Program-made: the position numbers and the translations under genes
Shown here: positions 1 to 8,235 of the stretch, piece after piece
How positions within the stretch are numbered: the stretch's first letter is position 1
Layout of the letters: each line of letters begins with the position of its first letter
Notes under the pieces: model-generated
What the model saw: only the letters and a program-made list of their open reading frames with translations
Databases searched by the model: none
Told to the model about the DNA's origin: nothing
DNA from: an uncultured Eubacteriales bacterium
GTDB lineage: Bacteria > Bacillota > Clostridia > Christensenellales > Aristaeellaceae
DNA: 64,000 bases
Direction of reading: 5' to 3'
Assembly: GCA_944349855.1 (NCBI GenBank)
Contig: CALVNS010000005.1
Span: 1-64,000, forward strand

Positions 1-44
1 CACGCGTCCGCGAGGAACAAAGGGCTATGCCCGCATAGTGACAA

Positions 45-63
45 CCACCAGCTTCGCTGGTGG
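45..63. repeat. perfect 8-bp inverted repeat with 3-nt loop
   Basis: CCACCAGC-TTC-GCTGGTGG forms a perfect hairpin. A T-rich stretch follows about 9 nt later on the plus strand, so it may terminate a plus-strand gene outside the window. It could instead be a dispersed REP-like palindrome. Nothing else is recognisable in bases 1-114. Confidence 0.5.
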
Positions 64-114
64 ATGTGTTCATTTTTGTGACGGTAGAAAGCCTGAAAGG
101 ACTTCCGCGTTTGC

Positions 115-387
115 TTACATGGAAATTGAGTGCTTGACGCGGTCGTGCTCCTCGGCGCGCTTGGCGTTGTTGAAGCGCTCAAGCGTACCGACCAGGTATC
201 CCGTAATGCGGCGGATGCGCTCAAAAGGCTGCTGGGTATAGTGATAGGCGATATCTACAAAGTCGCCGTCCACCTTGAGATCAAGCGTATCCGGCTCGCG
301 GCCATAGAGGCTGACCGCGCGGGCAATATAGGCGTTGATTTCCTGTTCGGGCAGCGTGCCGCCGGTGATTTGTACATTGCAGGCCAT
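115..387 (-). CDS. NrdD-like small protein (anaerobic ribonucleotide reductase C-terminal-like)
   Basis: This 90-residue protein starts at ATG 387, 8 nt after a GGAGG-type site. Its second half (RRITGYLVGTLERFN, then NAKRAEEHDRVKH) resembles the C-terminal glycyl-radical region of class III ribonucleotide reductases. The Cys before the radical Gly and the zinc-binding Cys pairs of full NrdD are absent, so it is not a complete reductase subunit. Stand-alone proteins of this kind are usually annotated as anaerobic ribonucleoside-triphosphate reductase in Clostridia. A role in NrdD function is inference. No full nrdD or nrdG lies nearby. A minus-strand promoter lies at 432-460. Confidence 0.6.
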   Translation of the reverse strand: MACNVQITGGTLPEQEINAYIARAVSLYGREPDTLDLKVDGDFVDIAYHYTQQPFERIRRITGYLVGTLERFNNAKRAEEHDRVKHSISM

Positions 388-431
388 GGACGTGATCCTC
401 CATTCAACACAATATCTTCTTTCGGATTTGT

Positions 432-460
432 ATTATACCACGAGATATGGTATTTCGCAA
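432..460 (-). promoter_or_regulatory. sigma-A promoter for the NrdD-like gene
   Basis: On the minus strand, TTGCGA (460-455) is followed 17 nt later by a perfect TATAAT (437-432), about 45 nt upstream of ATG 387. Besides this promoter, the gap 388-598 holds only the ribosome-binding site of the divergent esterase gene. Confidence 0.6.
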
Positions 461-598
461 CCATGGGATGCACAATTTGCAGCCTTGCAATTGAGAACTG
501 GCGCAGATCGGAAGGAAAAATGCGGGAAATGAAGAATAATATACATATCAAGCACATAGAATTGGGTGATCATATACACGCTAGAGGAGGCATGTGCG

Positions 599-1345
599 AT
601 GCAGGCAACATATCATCGGATGTATAGCCCTAGCCTTATGCGGAATATGGAAGTCAACGTCTATGGCACGCGTGGCAAGCCTTGCGTAGTATTCCCTTCG
701 CAGAACGGCCGATACTTCGACTTTGAGAGCTTCGACATGATAGAACCGTGCCGCCCATGGCTGGAGGCTGGAAAGCTGCAGCTCTTTTGTGTGGACAGCA
801 TCGATCGCGAAACCTGGTCCAACCGCGAAACGCCGCCGAGAAAGCGCATTGAACGCCATGAATTATGGTTTCGGTACCTGACAGAGGAGTTTTATCCCTG
901 GATGATGAAGATGTGTGGGGATGAACAGATGCCCTTCACCATCGGCTGCTCGATGGGCGCGACGCATGCGGCCAATCTGTTCTTCCGGCGGCCGGATTTG
1001 TTCGATGGATTGATCTCCCTGAGCGGAACTTACGACGCACGCCTTTTCTTTGGAGATTACATGGACGAAATGGTCTACTATAATTCTCCCTATCAGTGCT
1101 TGAAAAATATGGCGCCAGACCATCCCTACATCAAGCTGTTCAACCGTTCTACCATCATCCTGTGCGTTGGACAAGGCGCGTGGGAAAAGGACATGCTCGA
1201 GAGTACGCGGGCCATGCAGGCTGTCTTTGAGGAGAAGGGCATCCGCGCTTGGGTGGACATTTGGGGAAGCGATGTCGCGCACGACTGGATCTGGTGGCGC
1301 AAACAGTTGCACTATTTCTTGGAGAAAATACTCGGTGAGGCATAA
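599..1345 (+). CDS. alpha/beta-hydrolase fold esterase
   Basis: A 248-residue putative esterase of the alpha/beta-hydrolase (esterase D-like) type. The nucleophile elbow is GCSMG at about residues 116-120, inside TIGCSMGATHAANLFF, and a His candidate for the triad is in DVAHDWIWW near the C-terminus. There is no signal peptide, so it is probably cytosolic. The substrate is not evident. ATG 599 is chosen because AGGAGG (585-590) sits 8 nt upstream; an earlier in-frame codon at 566 has no such site. The next gene starts 6 nt after the stop, suggesting co-transcription. Confidence 0.75.
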   Translation: MQATYHRMYSPSLMRNMEVNVYGTRGKPCVVFPSQNGRYFDFESFDMIEPCRPWLEAGKLQLFCVDSIDRETWSNRETPPRKRIERHELWFRYLTEEFYPWMMKMCGDEQMPFTIGCSMGATHAANLFFRRPDLFDGLISLSGTYDARLFFGDYMDEMVYYNSPYQCLKNMAPDHPYIKLFNRSTIILCVGQGAWEKDMLESTRAMQAVFEEKGIRAWVDIWGSDVAHDWIWWRKQLHYFLEKILGEA

Positions 1346-1351
1346 AAGCAC

Positions 1352-1900
1352 ATGAGACAGGATGACAAAAGAGGCGGGCACTTTATGCAGATCGTACTGC
1401 CCGTCCTGCTGCTGGCGGTGTTGCTGGCCGGTATGCTCTGGAATTCGTTCATCCCGCAGCGCGAGGAGGAAGGAACGCCTTCGCCGGACGATACAAATGC
1501 CGCGCTCAATGTGTTGGGTCAGGTGGAAGTATTTTTGCCCGGTGAGATCGACCTGCTCGCATATCATGAAAAACACACCGGCATTCGCAATTACTGCAGA
1601 TTGGGCGCAGCCACGCTGACAGCGGAACAGGCGGAATACCTTGCGTCCTTGACCTGGGATGCTCTTCCGATGCCGGCAGATATGCGCGCGGAGATTGTGC
1701 CGGATGAATCCGACCTTTTTGGCGAATATGCGCTCTACGCACCGCTTGTGGCGGCCGCACAGGAGAGAGGGCGATATCGCCTGATCGATCGCGGCGGCAT
1801 GGGACCACATGACGGCTGCGCCTATTGGACGGATCAGTTCACGCTGTTGCTGTTAGACGAAGAGGCAAAACGGTTATACTTCATGAGTTGGGATGCATAG
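1352..1900 (+). CDS. membrane-anchored protein of unknown function
   Basis: 182 residues with one N-terminal hydrophobic segment (QIVLPVLLLAVLLAGMLWNS, about residues 13-32) followed by a soluble domain of about 150 residues with no family I recognise. It is probably an anchored or secreted extracytoplasmic protein. The start is uncertain: ATG 1352 has a GGTGAGG site, and ATG 1385, just before the hydrophobic stretch, has AGAGGCGGG about 7 nt upstream. A terminator at 1911-1946 closes the unit with the esterase gene. Confidence 0.55.
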   Translation: MRQDDKRGGHFMQIVLPVLLLAVLLAGMLWNSFIPQREEEGTPSPDDTNAALNVLGQVEVFLPGEIDLLAYHEKHTGIRNYCRLGAATLTAEQAEYLASLTWDALPMPADMRAEIVPDESDLFGEYALYAPLVAAAQERGRYRLIDRGGMGPHDGCAYWTDQFTLLLLDEEAKRLYFMSWDA

Positions 1901-1910
1901 TCCCAACTGT

Positions 1911-1946
1911 GGCCATCCGGCGTAATATGCGTCGGATGGCCTTTTT
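1911..1946 (+). terminator. intrinsic terminator after the 182-residue protein gene
   Basis: GGCCATCCG (1911-1919) pairs with CGGATGGCC (1933-1941) and TTTTT follows (1942-1946). Confidence 0.85.
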
Positions 1947-1990
1947 CGCTTTGAGAACCGATCGACTGGCAAGGGGCAAAGCATCCGCCA

Positions 1991-2019
1991 TTGACGCACA
2001 GGGAAATCTCTTTTATAAT
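1991..2019 (+). promoter_or_regulatory. strong sigma-A promoter upstream of the HAD gene
   Basis: TTGACG (1991-1996), a 17-bp spacer, then perfect TATAAT (2014-2019). It leaves a leader of about 180 nt before ATG 2209. I see no recognisable riboswitch or leader ORF in that stretch. Confidence 0.8.
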
Positions 2020-2208
2020 GGGTACGGGTGTGGAGTGGAAACTGGCATCGGAAGGAGAAAAGGCGCTGGCATGCGATGGGCCGTAGATGAGGACCCGAGA
2101 GGAAAGCGCTTGTTCTCTTTCTGGCGTTGCATTGAGAGAGCCATTCGGAACCCTTTGCACATCATGAGCTCCGTACCGATTGATTGAGTTACAAACGGGA
2201 GGAATGGA

Positions 2209-2868
2209 ATGAGGACGATTCGAGCCGTCCTGTTTGATATGGACGGGCTGCTGATCGACAGCGAACGCATCGGCCTCCGTGCGTCCGTCCGTGCTGGAAA
2301 GGCGCTGGGATATCCGGTCGACGAAGCGTTGGCGATGCAGATGCTGGGCCTTACCCGTGCAGGATCCGCCGCAAAGTATCGCGCCGCCATTCCGGGCATG
2401 GACGTCGAGGCGTTTTACGCGGCGTTTACCCGGGAGATGGAGGATGAGATCGACCGGCAGGGCGTGCCCCGTATGCCTGGCGCACAGGAGCTGCTCGCCT
2501 GGCTGCAAGAGCGCGGCATTCCACGCGTGTTGGCAACTTCCACTGCGCAGGCATTGGCCGACAAGCGCATGGAACGGGCCGGGATTGCGCGTTTTTTGCC
2601 GCTGCGCGTGACGGGCGATGATGTCGCCCACTCCAAACCGGACCCCGAGATCTTTTTGAAGGCTGCATCGCTGGCTGCAATCGATCCGGAGGCGTGCCTC
2701 GTGCTCGAGGATTCGGTGAACGGTATCCGAGCAGGGAGGGCCGCAGGGGCCGTGGTGGGTATGGTGCCAGACTTGACGCCGTATTCCGATGCCTGTGCGC
2801 CGTACTGCGATGCGGTCTTTCGGTCGCTCTTTGAGGCCAAGGAGTGGCTGATGCTACATATCGGGTAG
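2209..2868 (+). CDS. HAD-superfamily phosphatase/phosphomutase
   Basis: A 219-residue HAD hydrolase of the beta-phosphoglucomutase-like subfamily. Motif I is FDMDGLLIDSE near residue 9, with the Asp nucleophile and the Asp acid/base. Motif II is the Thr/Ser in LATSTAQAL. The Lys of motif III is in HSKPDPEIF, and the motif IV acidic pair is in CLVLEDSVNGIRAG. An alpha-helical cap lies between motifs I and II. Likely reactions are sugar-phosphate or nucleotide-type dephosphorylation, or phosphosugar mutase; the substrate is unknown. GGGAGG lies about 8 nt before ATG 2209. Confidence 0.85.
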   Translation: MRTIRAVLFDMDGLLIDSERIGLRASVRAGKALGYPVDEALAMQMLGLTRAGSAAKYRAAIPGMDVEAFYAAFTREMEDEIDRQGVPRMPGAQELLAWLQERGIPRVLATSTAQALADKRMERAGIARFLPLRVTGDDVAHSKPDPEIFLKAASLAAIDPEACLVLEDSVNGIRAGRAAGAVVGMVPDLTPYSDACAPYCDAVFRSLFEAKEWLMLHIG

Positions 2869-2891
2869 AGAAAACGAAGGAGGACATCTGC

Positions 2892-3920
2892 ATGAAAGGA
2901 AATTTCTTCTTGGGAAATGGCAACTTTGAGATGCGAGACATGCATCTGAGCCATCCCGGAGCAGGCCAAGTGTTGATTCGCAACATGGCGGCGGGCATTT
3001 GCGGTACAGATGTACACATTATGCGTGGAGAAAAGGGTTCCGCGGATGTCACGCCGCCCGTCGTGTTGGGACACGAGTATTCCGGCGAGGTTGTCGAGGT
3101 CGGCGAAGGCGTCACGACCTGCCGTCCTGGAGATCGAGTGACTGTGGATCCCAACATCTATTGCGGCCGTTGCCGCTTTTGCCGCAACGGACAGAAGCAG
3201 TTCTGTGAGAATTTGGTAGCCGTGGGCGTCAACTTTGACGGCGGCTTTGCACAGTACAGCCTGGTGCCGCAGACGCAGGTCTTTCCCTTGGGGCCGGACG
3301 TGCCCTGGGAGGCGGGCGCGATGGCCGAACCGCTGGCATGTTGCCTGCATGGCATCGAGCAGGCCGGTATCCGGCCGGGCGATGCAGTGCTGGTCGTCGG
3401 GGGTGGCGCGATTGGCCTTCTGATGGTGCAACTCGCCCGCTTGCAGGGGGCTGCGACCGTGCTGGTCAGCGAGCCTTCCGCGCCGAGGCGCGACATTGCG
3501 CGCGCCGTGGGCGCAGTGGCGGCGTTTGATCCGGCCGAGATGCCGATGAAGGAACAGCTTTTGCGACAGATCGGTCGTGAGGGCGTAGACGTGGTCATTG
3601 AGTGCGCAGGGAATGTGCATGCCACCCGATCGGCGTTTGAGGCGGCAGATCGTGGTGCGCGCATCCTGCTATTCAGCGTTCCCAGCGCAGGCGCCAAGTA
3701 CGAGCTGGATCTGTTCGAAGTCTTCAATAAGGAACTACACATCAGCGGGTCGTTCATCAATCCGGATACGCATTTGGAGGCGGTACGCCTGCTTGCCAGC
3801 GGCCGGATCGACGTGAAACCGTTGATCACGCACCGCTATCCGCTGGCGCAAGTGCGCGACGCCATCATCAAGCAGACCCAAAACGATTCGATCAAGGTCA
3901 TGGTTCTGCCCAACGATTGA
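2892..3920 (+). CDS. zinc-dependent medium-chain alcohol/polyol dehydrogenase
   Basis: 342 residues, MDR family. The catalytic zinc ligands are Cys37 (ICGTD) and His61-Glu62 (GHEYSGEV). The structural zinc site is Cys91, Cys94, Cys97 and Cys105 (CGRCRFC...C). A Rossmann motif VVGGGAIGL lies near residue 165. The protein resembles sorbitol, threonine and galactitol-phosphate dehydrogenases, and which polyol it oxidises cannot be told. ATG 2892 follows AAGGAGG. It lies 23 nt after the HAD gene and both are probably on one mRNA, which suggests a small sugar/polyol module (inference). Confidence 0.85.
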   Translation: MKGNFFLGNGNFEMRDMHLSHPGAGQVLIRNMAAGICGTDVHIMRGEKGSADVTPPVVLGHEYSGEVVEVGEGVTTCRPGDRVTVDPNIYCGRCRFCRNGQKQFCENLVAVGVNFDGGFAQYSLVPQTQVFPLGPDVPWEAGAMAEPLACCLHGIEQAGIRPGDAVLVVGGGAIGLLMVQLARLQGAATVLVSEPSAPRRDIARAVGAVAAFDPAEMPMKEQLLRQIGREGVDVVIECAGNVHATRSAFEAADRGARILLFSVPSAGAKYELDLFEVFNKELHISGSFINPDTHLEAVRLLASGRIDVKPLITHRYPLAQVRDAIIKQTQNDSIKVMVLPND

Positions 3921-3985
3921 GGCCGCGCGCGTGGCGGAATGTTAGCCCTCTCAAACGCATACTCTCCGGTGGAGGGGGCGAGTCC

Positions 3986-4450
3986 ATGGCATATGATCGC
4001 GAGCGGGCCGTCGCTTACGCCCGGCGTTGGGCGCTGGGAAGAAATCCGGCGTATCTGAACTTCGACGGTTTGGGGGGCGACTGTACAAACTTTGTGTCGC
4101 AATGTCTGTATGCAGGCTGTAATGTCATGAACTTTACGCCCATATCCGGATGGTATTATCGAGACGCTGCACATCGCGCTGCATCCTGGACGAGTGTCGC
4201 ATATCTATATCGCTTCCTGTTGGAAAATCAAAGCGTGGGTCCGCGTGGTTCAGAGGTAAAGCCGACCGATGTTCTGATCAGGGATGTCGTGCAGCTGGCC
4301 TGGGAGGCCGGCAAGTATAGCCATAGCATACTGGTGGTCGGTTTTTGCGGGGCGGAGATTTGCGTTGCGGCACATACGCAGGATGCATGGATGCGTCCGC
4401 TGAGCACATACCGTCAGCAACAGCGCAGATTTCTCCACATCGAGGCGTGA
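3986..4450 (+). CDS. amidase-domain protein (NlpC/P60-like, putative amidase fold)
   Basis: 154 residues. It starts YDRERAVAYARRWALGRNPAY and continues with GGDCTNFVSQCLYAG, where Cys is the probable nucleophile. A central His is in KYSHSILVVG and another in VAAHTQDA. This matches the putative amidase domain often found in Clostridia in sporulation or cell-wall contexts. There is no signal peptide. ATG 3986 has GGAGGGGG upstream (3971-3978); an earlier in-frame ATG at 3917 overlaps the dehydrogenase end. A strong bidirectional hairpin follows. Confidence 0.75.
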   Translation: MAYDRERAVAYARRWALGRNPAYLNFDGLGGDCTNFVSQCLYAGCNVMNFTPISGWYYRDAAHRAASWTSVAYLYRFLLENQSVGPRGSEVKPTDVLIRDVVQLAWEAGKYSHSILVVGFCGAEICVAAHTQDAWMRPLSTYRQQQRRFLHIEA

Positions 4451-4459
4451 AAAACTGTT

Positions 4460-4500
4460 GACCGTATTTCCCACATGGGAAATACGGTCATTTTCATTTT
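4460..4500. terminator. bidirectional terminator between convergent genes
   Basis: A perfect 13-bp stem, GACCGTATTTCCC/GGGAAATACGGTC (4460-4489), is flanked by T-rich sequence on the plus side (ATTTTCATTTT) and by a T run on the minus side. It closes both the amidase gene and the ABC operon that arrives from the right. Confidence 0.9.
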
Positions 4501-4508
4501 GACTTTTG

Positions 4509-5258
4509 TCAAGACATCCGCTCAAAGGAAATGCCTTCGCGCCGTACGGCGCGCACGCCGAACGCAAGCTCGACGGCTGGAAGAACGCCGGGATCCGAAG
4601 GCGTGCCGATGAAGCGCAGACGTCCCTCGTGGATCAGCGCGACGCGGTCGCATAGCGACAATGCCTGACCGATGTCGTGCAGCACGACGACGACGCATCG
4701 GCCCGCATTGCGCAGGCTGCCAAGGATGTCGGCAAGCTCCAGTTGATGGGCGACGTCCAGATATGTCGTCGGCTCGTCGAGCAAAAGGTTTTGCGTCTCC
4801 TGCGCGATGAGCATGGCGAGATAGGCCTTTTGCCGCTCGCCACCCGACAGCGTCCGCAGGTCGCGATGGGCGTAAGCGGACAGTCCGGTGGCGTCGAGCG
4901 CTCGTTCGACGGCTGCCGCATCAGCCCTGGAGAGCTTATGGGAAAAGCCGGTATGCGGGAAACGGCCATGTGCGACGAGCGAGGCGACGCTGATGGCAGG
5001 CACTGTGCGGGACTGGGGCAAAAAGGCGAGCGCGCGGGCAAATGACCGCTGGCCGTATGCTGCCTGAGCGCGCCCGTCAACCCGCACGATGCCCTGCGTT
5101 ATCGGCAACAGCCGGGCCATTGCGCGCAGCAGTGTGGACTTTCCGCTGCCGTTGGGGCCGATCAGTGCGGTGATTGCACCGTCAGGCGTACAAAACGAGA
5201 CATCGCGCAGAACGGGAGCATCCGCGTAGGCGAAGGAAAGGCGTTCAACCTCAATCAT
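4509..5258 (-). CDS. ABC transporter ATPase, FecE/BtuD type
   Basis: 249 residues. Walker A is GPNGSGKS (34-41), the Q-loop region is in AFLPQSRTV, the signature is LSGGERQKAYLAM, and Walker B is NLLLDEPTTYLD with an H-loop in VVVLHDIGQA. It is closest to ATPases of iron-siderophore, haem or cobalamin importers. It overlaps the permease gene by 8 nt, so the two are translationally coupled. It is the last gene of a three-gene operon (binding protein, permease, ATPase). Confidence 0.9.
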   Translation of the reverse strand: MIEVERLSFAYADAPVLRDVSFCTPDGAITALIGPNGSGKSTLLRAMARLLPITQGIVRVDGRAQAAYGQRSFARALAFLPQSRTVPAISVASLVAHGRFPHTGFSHKLSRADAAAVERALDATGLSAYAHRDLRTLSGGERQKAYLAMLIAQETQNLLLDEPTTYLDVAHQLELADILGSLRNAGRCVVVVLHDIGQALSLCDRVALIHEGRLRFIGTPSDPGVLPAVELAFGVRAVRREGISFERMS

Positions 5259-6267
5259 GTACGCGCCCCCTTTTCTGCTTGAGCAACAGCACGAGGAAAA
5301 AAGGACCTCCGATAAAGGACATCAGGATGCCGACGGGCAACTCATAGGGCTGAAAGAGCGTCCGGCTCGCGGTGTCGCATACGAGCACAAAGATCGCCCC
5401 GCATACAATGGAAAGGGGCATGAGCGCCCGGTGTTCGCCGCCGGTGAAGCGACGGACCGCGTGCGGAACGATCAAACCGACGAAGCCGAGCAGGCCGGAG
5501 AAGCTGACGGCAGCACCAGCGAGCAGAGAGGAAAGCGCTAACAGTGCAAAGCGCATGCGCCGCACGCGCATCCCCAGGCTGGCGGCCACCTCGTCGCCCA
5601 ATTGCAGCACGTCCAACGCACGCACGAGCAGCAGCGAGAGGGCCAACGCCGGCAGAATGTATACGGCAGCGCTCCAGATGCGTGCAGGCGTTGTGCCGGC
5701 GAATCCGCCAATCATGAATCCGCTCATGCCCAGCGTGGCTTCGGGGAAGAGCGTGGTCAGCGTGTCGATGCCGGCAGATAGAATGCTGGAGAGTGCCACG
5801 CCGGAAAGCACGACCGTCATGCGCGATGCGCCCATTCGGTCGGCCAGCAGAAAGACGGCAAGCGACGCGCCAAGCGCGCCGACGAACGCGGCAGCCGGCA
5901 TGAACTGAAAGGCCGTAGGGAACAGGCAGGAGAGAAGCAGCGTTGAAAAGCCCGCGCCCGCGTTCACGCCGATGACGTTTGGGCCAGCGAGCGGGTTTTC
6001 CAGGACCGCCTGAATCAGCACGCCGCTGGCCGCAAGCGCCGAGCCTGCCAGCAGCGCACAGGCCACACGCGGCAGGCGAATGTAGAGCAGAATGCGCGCG
6101 GCAGGCGTTGTGGTCTGCCCGCGCAGCACGTCTTCAAACGCCTCAACAAGCCCAGCGCCGCTGGCGCCAAGCCCAAGACTGACGATTGAAAGCGCGGCGA
6201 GCAGCGCAAGCAGGAGAATCAGCGCCTTAGAAACGCTCCGGATAGAGCAAGTGGGCCAGATACGCAT
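5251..6267 (-). CDS. FecCD-family ABC permease (iron-siderophore/cobalamin)
   Basis: About 338 residues with roughly ten membrane segments and the FecCD hallmarks LPRVACALLAGSALAASGVLIQ near the N-terminus and LGFVGLIVPHAVRRFTG, the ATPase-coupling region. ATG 6267 follows GGGGGGAAAGC and overlaps the binding-protein gene by 41 nt. Longer in-frame starts reach deeper into that gene and lack a ribosome site. The protein forms the import channel. The exact substrate class (ferric siderophore, haem or corrinoid) is not decided by sequence; no cobalamin riboswitch is present. Confidence 0.88.
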   Translation of the reverse strand: MRIWPTCSIRSVSKALILLLALLAALSIVSLGLGASGAGLVEAFEDVLRGQTTTPAARILLYIRLPRVACALLAGSALAASGVLIQAVLENPLAGPNVIGVNAGAGFSTLLLSCLFPTAFQFMPAAAFVGALGASLAVFLLADRMGASRMTVVLSGVALSSILSAGIDTLTTLFPEATLGMSGFMIGGFAGTTPARIWSAAVYILPALALSLLLVRALDVLQLGDEVAASLGMRVRRMRFALLALSSLLAGAAVSFSGLLGFVGLIVPHAVRRFTGGEHRALMPLSIVCGAIFVLVCDTASRTLFQPYELPVGILMSFIGGPFFLVLLLKQKRGRVHD

Positions 6268-7147
6268 AGCTTTCCCCCCAACGGGCGTTTGGCTTGTAAT
6301 GGAATAATTCCTTGGGCAACAGCAAAAGACGGCCTTCTCGCACGGCACTCAATCCCTGCCAAGCGGGATCTGTGCCGAAACGTTCGTCCAGAAAGGCGAG
6401 CGCCGCATCCTCATCCGATCCCATGACGGTCACGAAGATGAACTCCGGATCCTCGGAAACTATGGCCTCCAGGCTCAGATCTTCGAGCAGATGCGCATTA
6501 CGGTCGGCCACGTTGTCGCAGCCCAGATCCTGCAAGATGGCCCCAGCGATGTTATCCGCTCCCTTGGCCTTGACGCCGCTGGAATAAGCGCGCAGCAGCA
6601 GCACACGCCTTGTTGGGGCATCCTGAACGGCCGCGCGCACCGCATCGATCTGCGCGGCGACGGCTTCCCCATACTGCGCATAGCAATCAGCGCGACCTGT
6701 CAGACTGCAGAAAATCTCGAACATCTCCAGATAGTCTTCGAACGTGTCGACTCGAAACAGCGCGCAGGGGATGCCCATCTGTCGCAGAAGCTCTGCGGCC
6801 GGAGCATGGGAGGCGATGTCTGCCGAGAGGATGACAAAGTCTGGATCCAGTGCGAGGACGGCCTCCAGATTGGGCTCTTTGACGGTGCCGACGATCTGTA
6901 CTTGCTCATCCAGCGACAGGCCGCGTTCTGTGACGGCATCTTGGGTAACCCCGACAAGCTCACCGCCCGCAAGCATCCACGCTTCGGCGAAGGATCCATA
7001 GAGTGAAACCACGCGCTCTGGCACGCCCTGAAAGGAGAGCGAGTTTCCATAGACGTCCTGGAAGGAAGTTTCGGCCCGAATGACGAGAGGACAAAGCAGC
7101 AGCAGGACACACAGAACAAGCGACGAAAAAAGCGGTCGGCTTCGCAT
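6227..7147 (-). CDS. periplasmic-binding-type iron/corrinoid ABC substrate-binding protein
   Basis: 306 residues with a signal peptide (basic MRSRP, then hydrophobic LVLCVLLLLCPLVIRA) and a TroA/FepB-type binding fold: RVVSLYGSFAEAWMLAGGELVGVTQDAV, then LDPDFVILSADIA, consistent with a BtuF/FecB family member. A Cys at residue 19 does not fit a normal lipobox, so anchoring is unclear. It is the first gene of the operon, preceded by AAAGGAG and the TTTACA-N17-TATAAT promoter at 7189-7217. Dedicated substrate capture for the FecCD permease is well supported. Confidence 0.87.
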   Translation of the reverse strand: MRSRPLFSSLVLCVLLLLCPLVIRAETSFQDVYGNSLSFQGVPERVVSLYGSFAEAWMLAGGELVGVTQDAVTERGLSLDEQVQIVGTVKEPNLEAVLALDPDFVILSADIASHAPAAELLRQMGIPCALFRVDTFEDYLEMFEIFCSLTGRADCYAQYGEAVAAQIDAVRAAVQDAPTRRVLLLRAYSSGVKAKGADNIAGAILQDLGCDNVADRNAHLLEDLSLEAIVSEDPEFIFVTVMGSDEDAALAFLDERFGTDPAWQGLSAVREGRLLLLPKELFHYKPNARWGESYAYLAHLLYPERF

Positions 7148-7188
7148 AGAGAAACTCCTTTGTCGATGAATTGAAATGTATCCAGCTC

Positions 7189-7227
7189 ATTATAACGCTT
7201 GACGTTCCAACTGTAAAATAATAAAAT
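7189..7227. promoter_or_regulatory. overlapping divergent promoters between ABC operon and lysR
   Basis: Minus strand: TTTACA (7217-7212), 17 nt, TATAAT (7194-7189), driving the importer. Plus strand: TTGACG (7199-7204), 17 nt, TAAAAT (7222-7227), driving the LysR gene. The two promoters interpenetrate, so RNA polymerase or LysR binding at one should affect the other. Confidence 0.75.
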
Positions 7228-7272
7228 AGAGGAGAATGGATAGGAAAATACCTATGAAAGCGAGGACTTCAG

Positions 7273-8160
7273 ATGACGCTTCGCCACCTGCGCGTCTTTT
7301 TGGCAGTCGTAGATAGCGGCAGCATGAGCGGCGCAGCGCGCTCGCTGTACATTGCGCAGCCTTCGGTCAGCGGCGCCATCGCGGAGTTGGAAGCGCACTA
7401 CGGTACGCTGCTGTTTGATCGGATCGGGCGCCGTCTGGTCATCACGCCCGCTGGAGAACGCCTGGCTGGATATGCCCGCAGGATGTTGGCCCTGAACGAG
7501 GATATGGAAGCGATCATGCGAAGCGGTGCGGACAGCTTGCGCGTCTGCCTGGGCTCGAGCATCACGGTGGGCATGTGCGTCATGAGCGAACTCGTGCGCG
7601 CGCTTTCAGACGCCTGTCCAGGCGTGGACTGTCAGGTGCAGGTGGAAAATTCCTCCGTAATTGAGACGCGGCTTTTGCACAGCGAACTGGATATGGCGCT
7701 GGTCGAAGGCAGCATCAAGCGCGCGGAGATCGTCTCCCGTCCAGTCATGCGGGACCGGCTGGTGCTCGTGCAGGCGCCGGGTGGCATCCTCCATGGGCGT
7801 GCGCGCGTGAGGCTGCGCGATCTGTCCGGCCTGCCATTTCTGCTGCGCGAACAGGGGAGCGGAACGCGTGAGCTGTTTGAGCAGGCGCTGAGGGCGCAGG
7901 GAATCGCAATTTGCGAGCGATGGACGTGCGCAAGCGCGCAGTCGATCGTCGCCGCAGCGCGCGAGGGCTTGGGCCTGACGGTCATCTCGCGCAGGCTCGT
8001 CGAGCATGACATCGCTCATGGGGCGCTGTGCGAGATTGAGGTGGAAGACGTGCATTTCGAGCGAAGCTTCAGCTTGTGTTACCATAAGGACAAATACCTG
8101 ACGCCGCCGCTTTGCGAATTCATGCGCCTGTGCGTGCAGCGGGGCGAAAAAGAGCGTTGA
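7273..8160 (+). CDS. LysR-family transcriptional regulator
   Basis: 295 residues. A winged helix-turn-helix covers residues 1-60 (LRVFLAVVDSGSMSGAARSLYIAQPSVSGAIAELE contains the classic LysR HTH). The effector domain begins around residue 90, includes VALVEGSI-like segments, and ends in HKDKYLTPPLCEFM. It is divergent from the iron/corrinoid importer and shares its promoter region, so regulation of that operon and of itself is likely by family habit. The inducer is unknown. Confidence 0.88.
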   Translation: MTLRHLRVFLAVVDSGSMSGAARSLYIAQPSVSGAIAELEAHYGTLLFDRIGRRLVITPAGERLAGYARRMLALNEDMEAIMRSGADSLRVCLGSSITVGMCVMSELVRALSDACPGVDCQVQVENSSVIETRLLHSELDMALVEGSIKRAEIVSRPVMRDRLVLVQAPGGILHGRARVRLRDLSGLPFLLREQGSGTRELFEQALRAQGIAICERWTCASAQSIVAAAREGLGLTVISRRLVEHDIAHGALCEIEVEDVHFERSFSLCYHKDKYLTPPLCEFMRLCVQRGEKER

Positions 8161-8185
8161 CAATGTGCGCGCTTCGTTTTACTAT
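8157..8185 (+). promoter_or_regulatory. promoter of the sugar transferase gene
   Basis: TTGACA (8157-8162) overlaps the lysR stop codon, followed by a 17-bp spacer and TACTAT (8180-8185). Confidence 0.65.
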
Positions 8186-8235
8186 TTTTGGAGTCGGGCT
8201 CTGACCTGGATCATCTGAAAAGGCGGAATGAACGG

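Noticed and set aside
1825..2187. 120-codon plus frame between the 182-residue protein gene and the HAD gene
   Set aside because: It runs across a strong terminator and a consensus promoter and has no ribosome-binding site or known domain.
7148..7200. Cobalamin riboswitch before the FecCD-type importer
   Set aside because: The leader is under 50 nt and no B12-box was seen.
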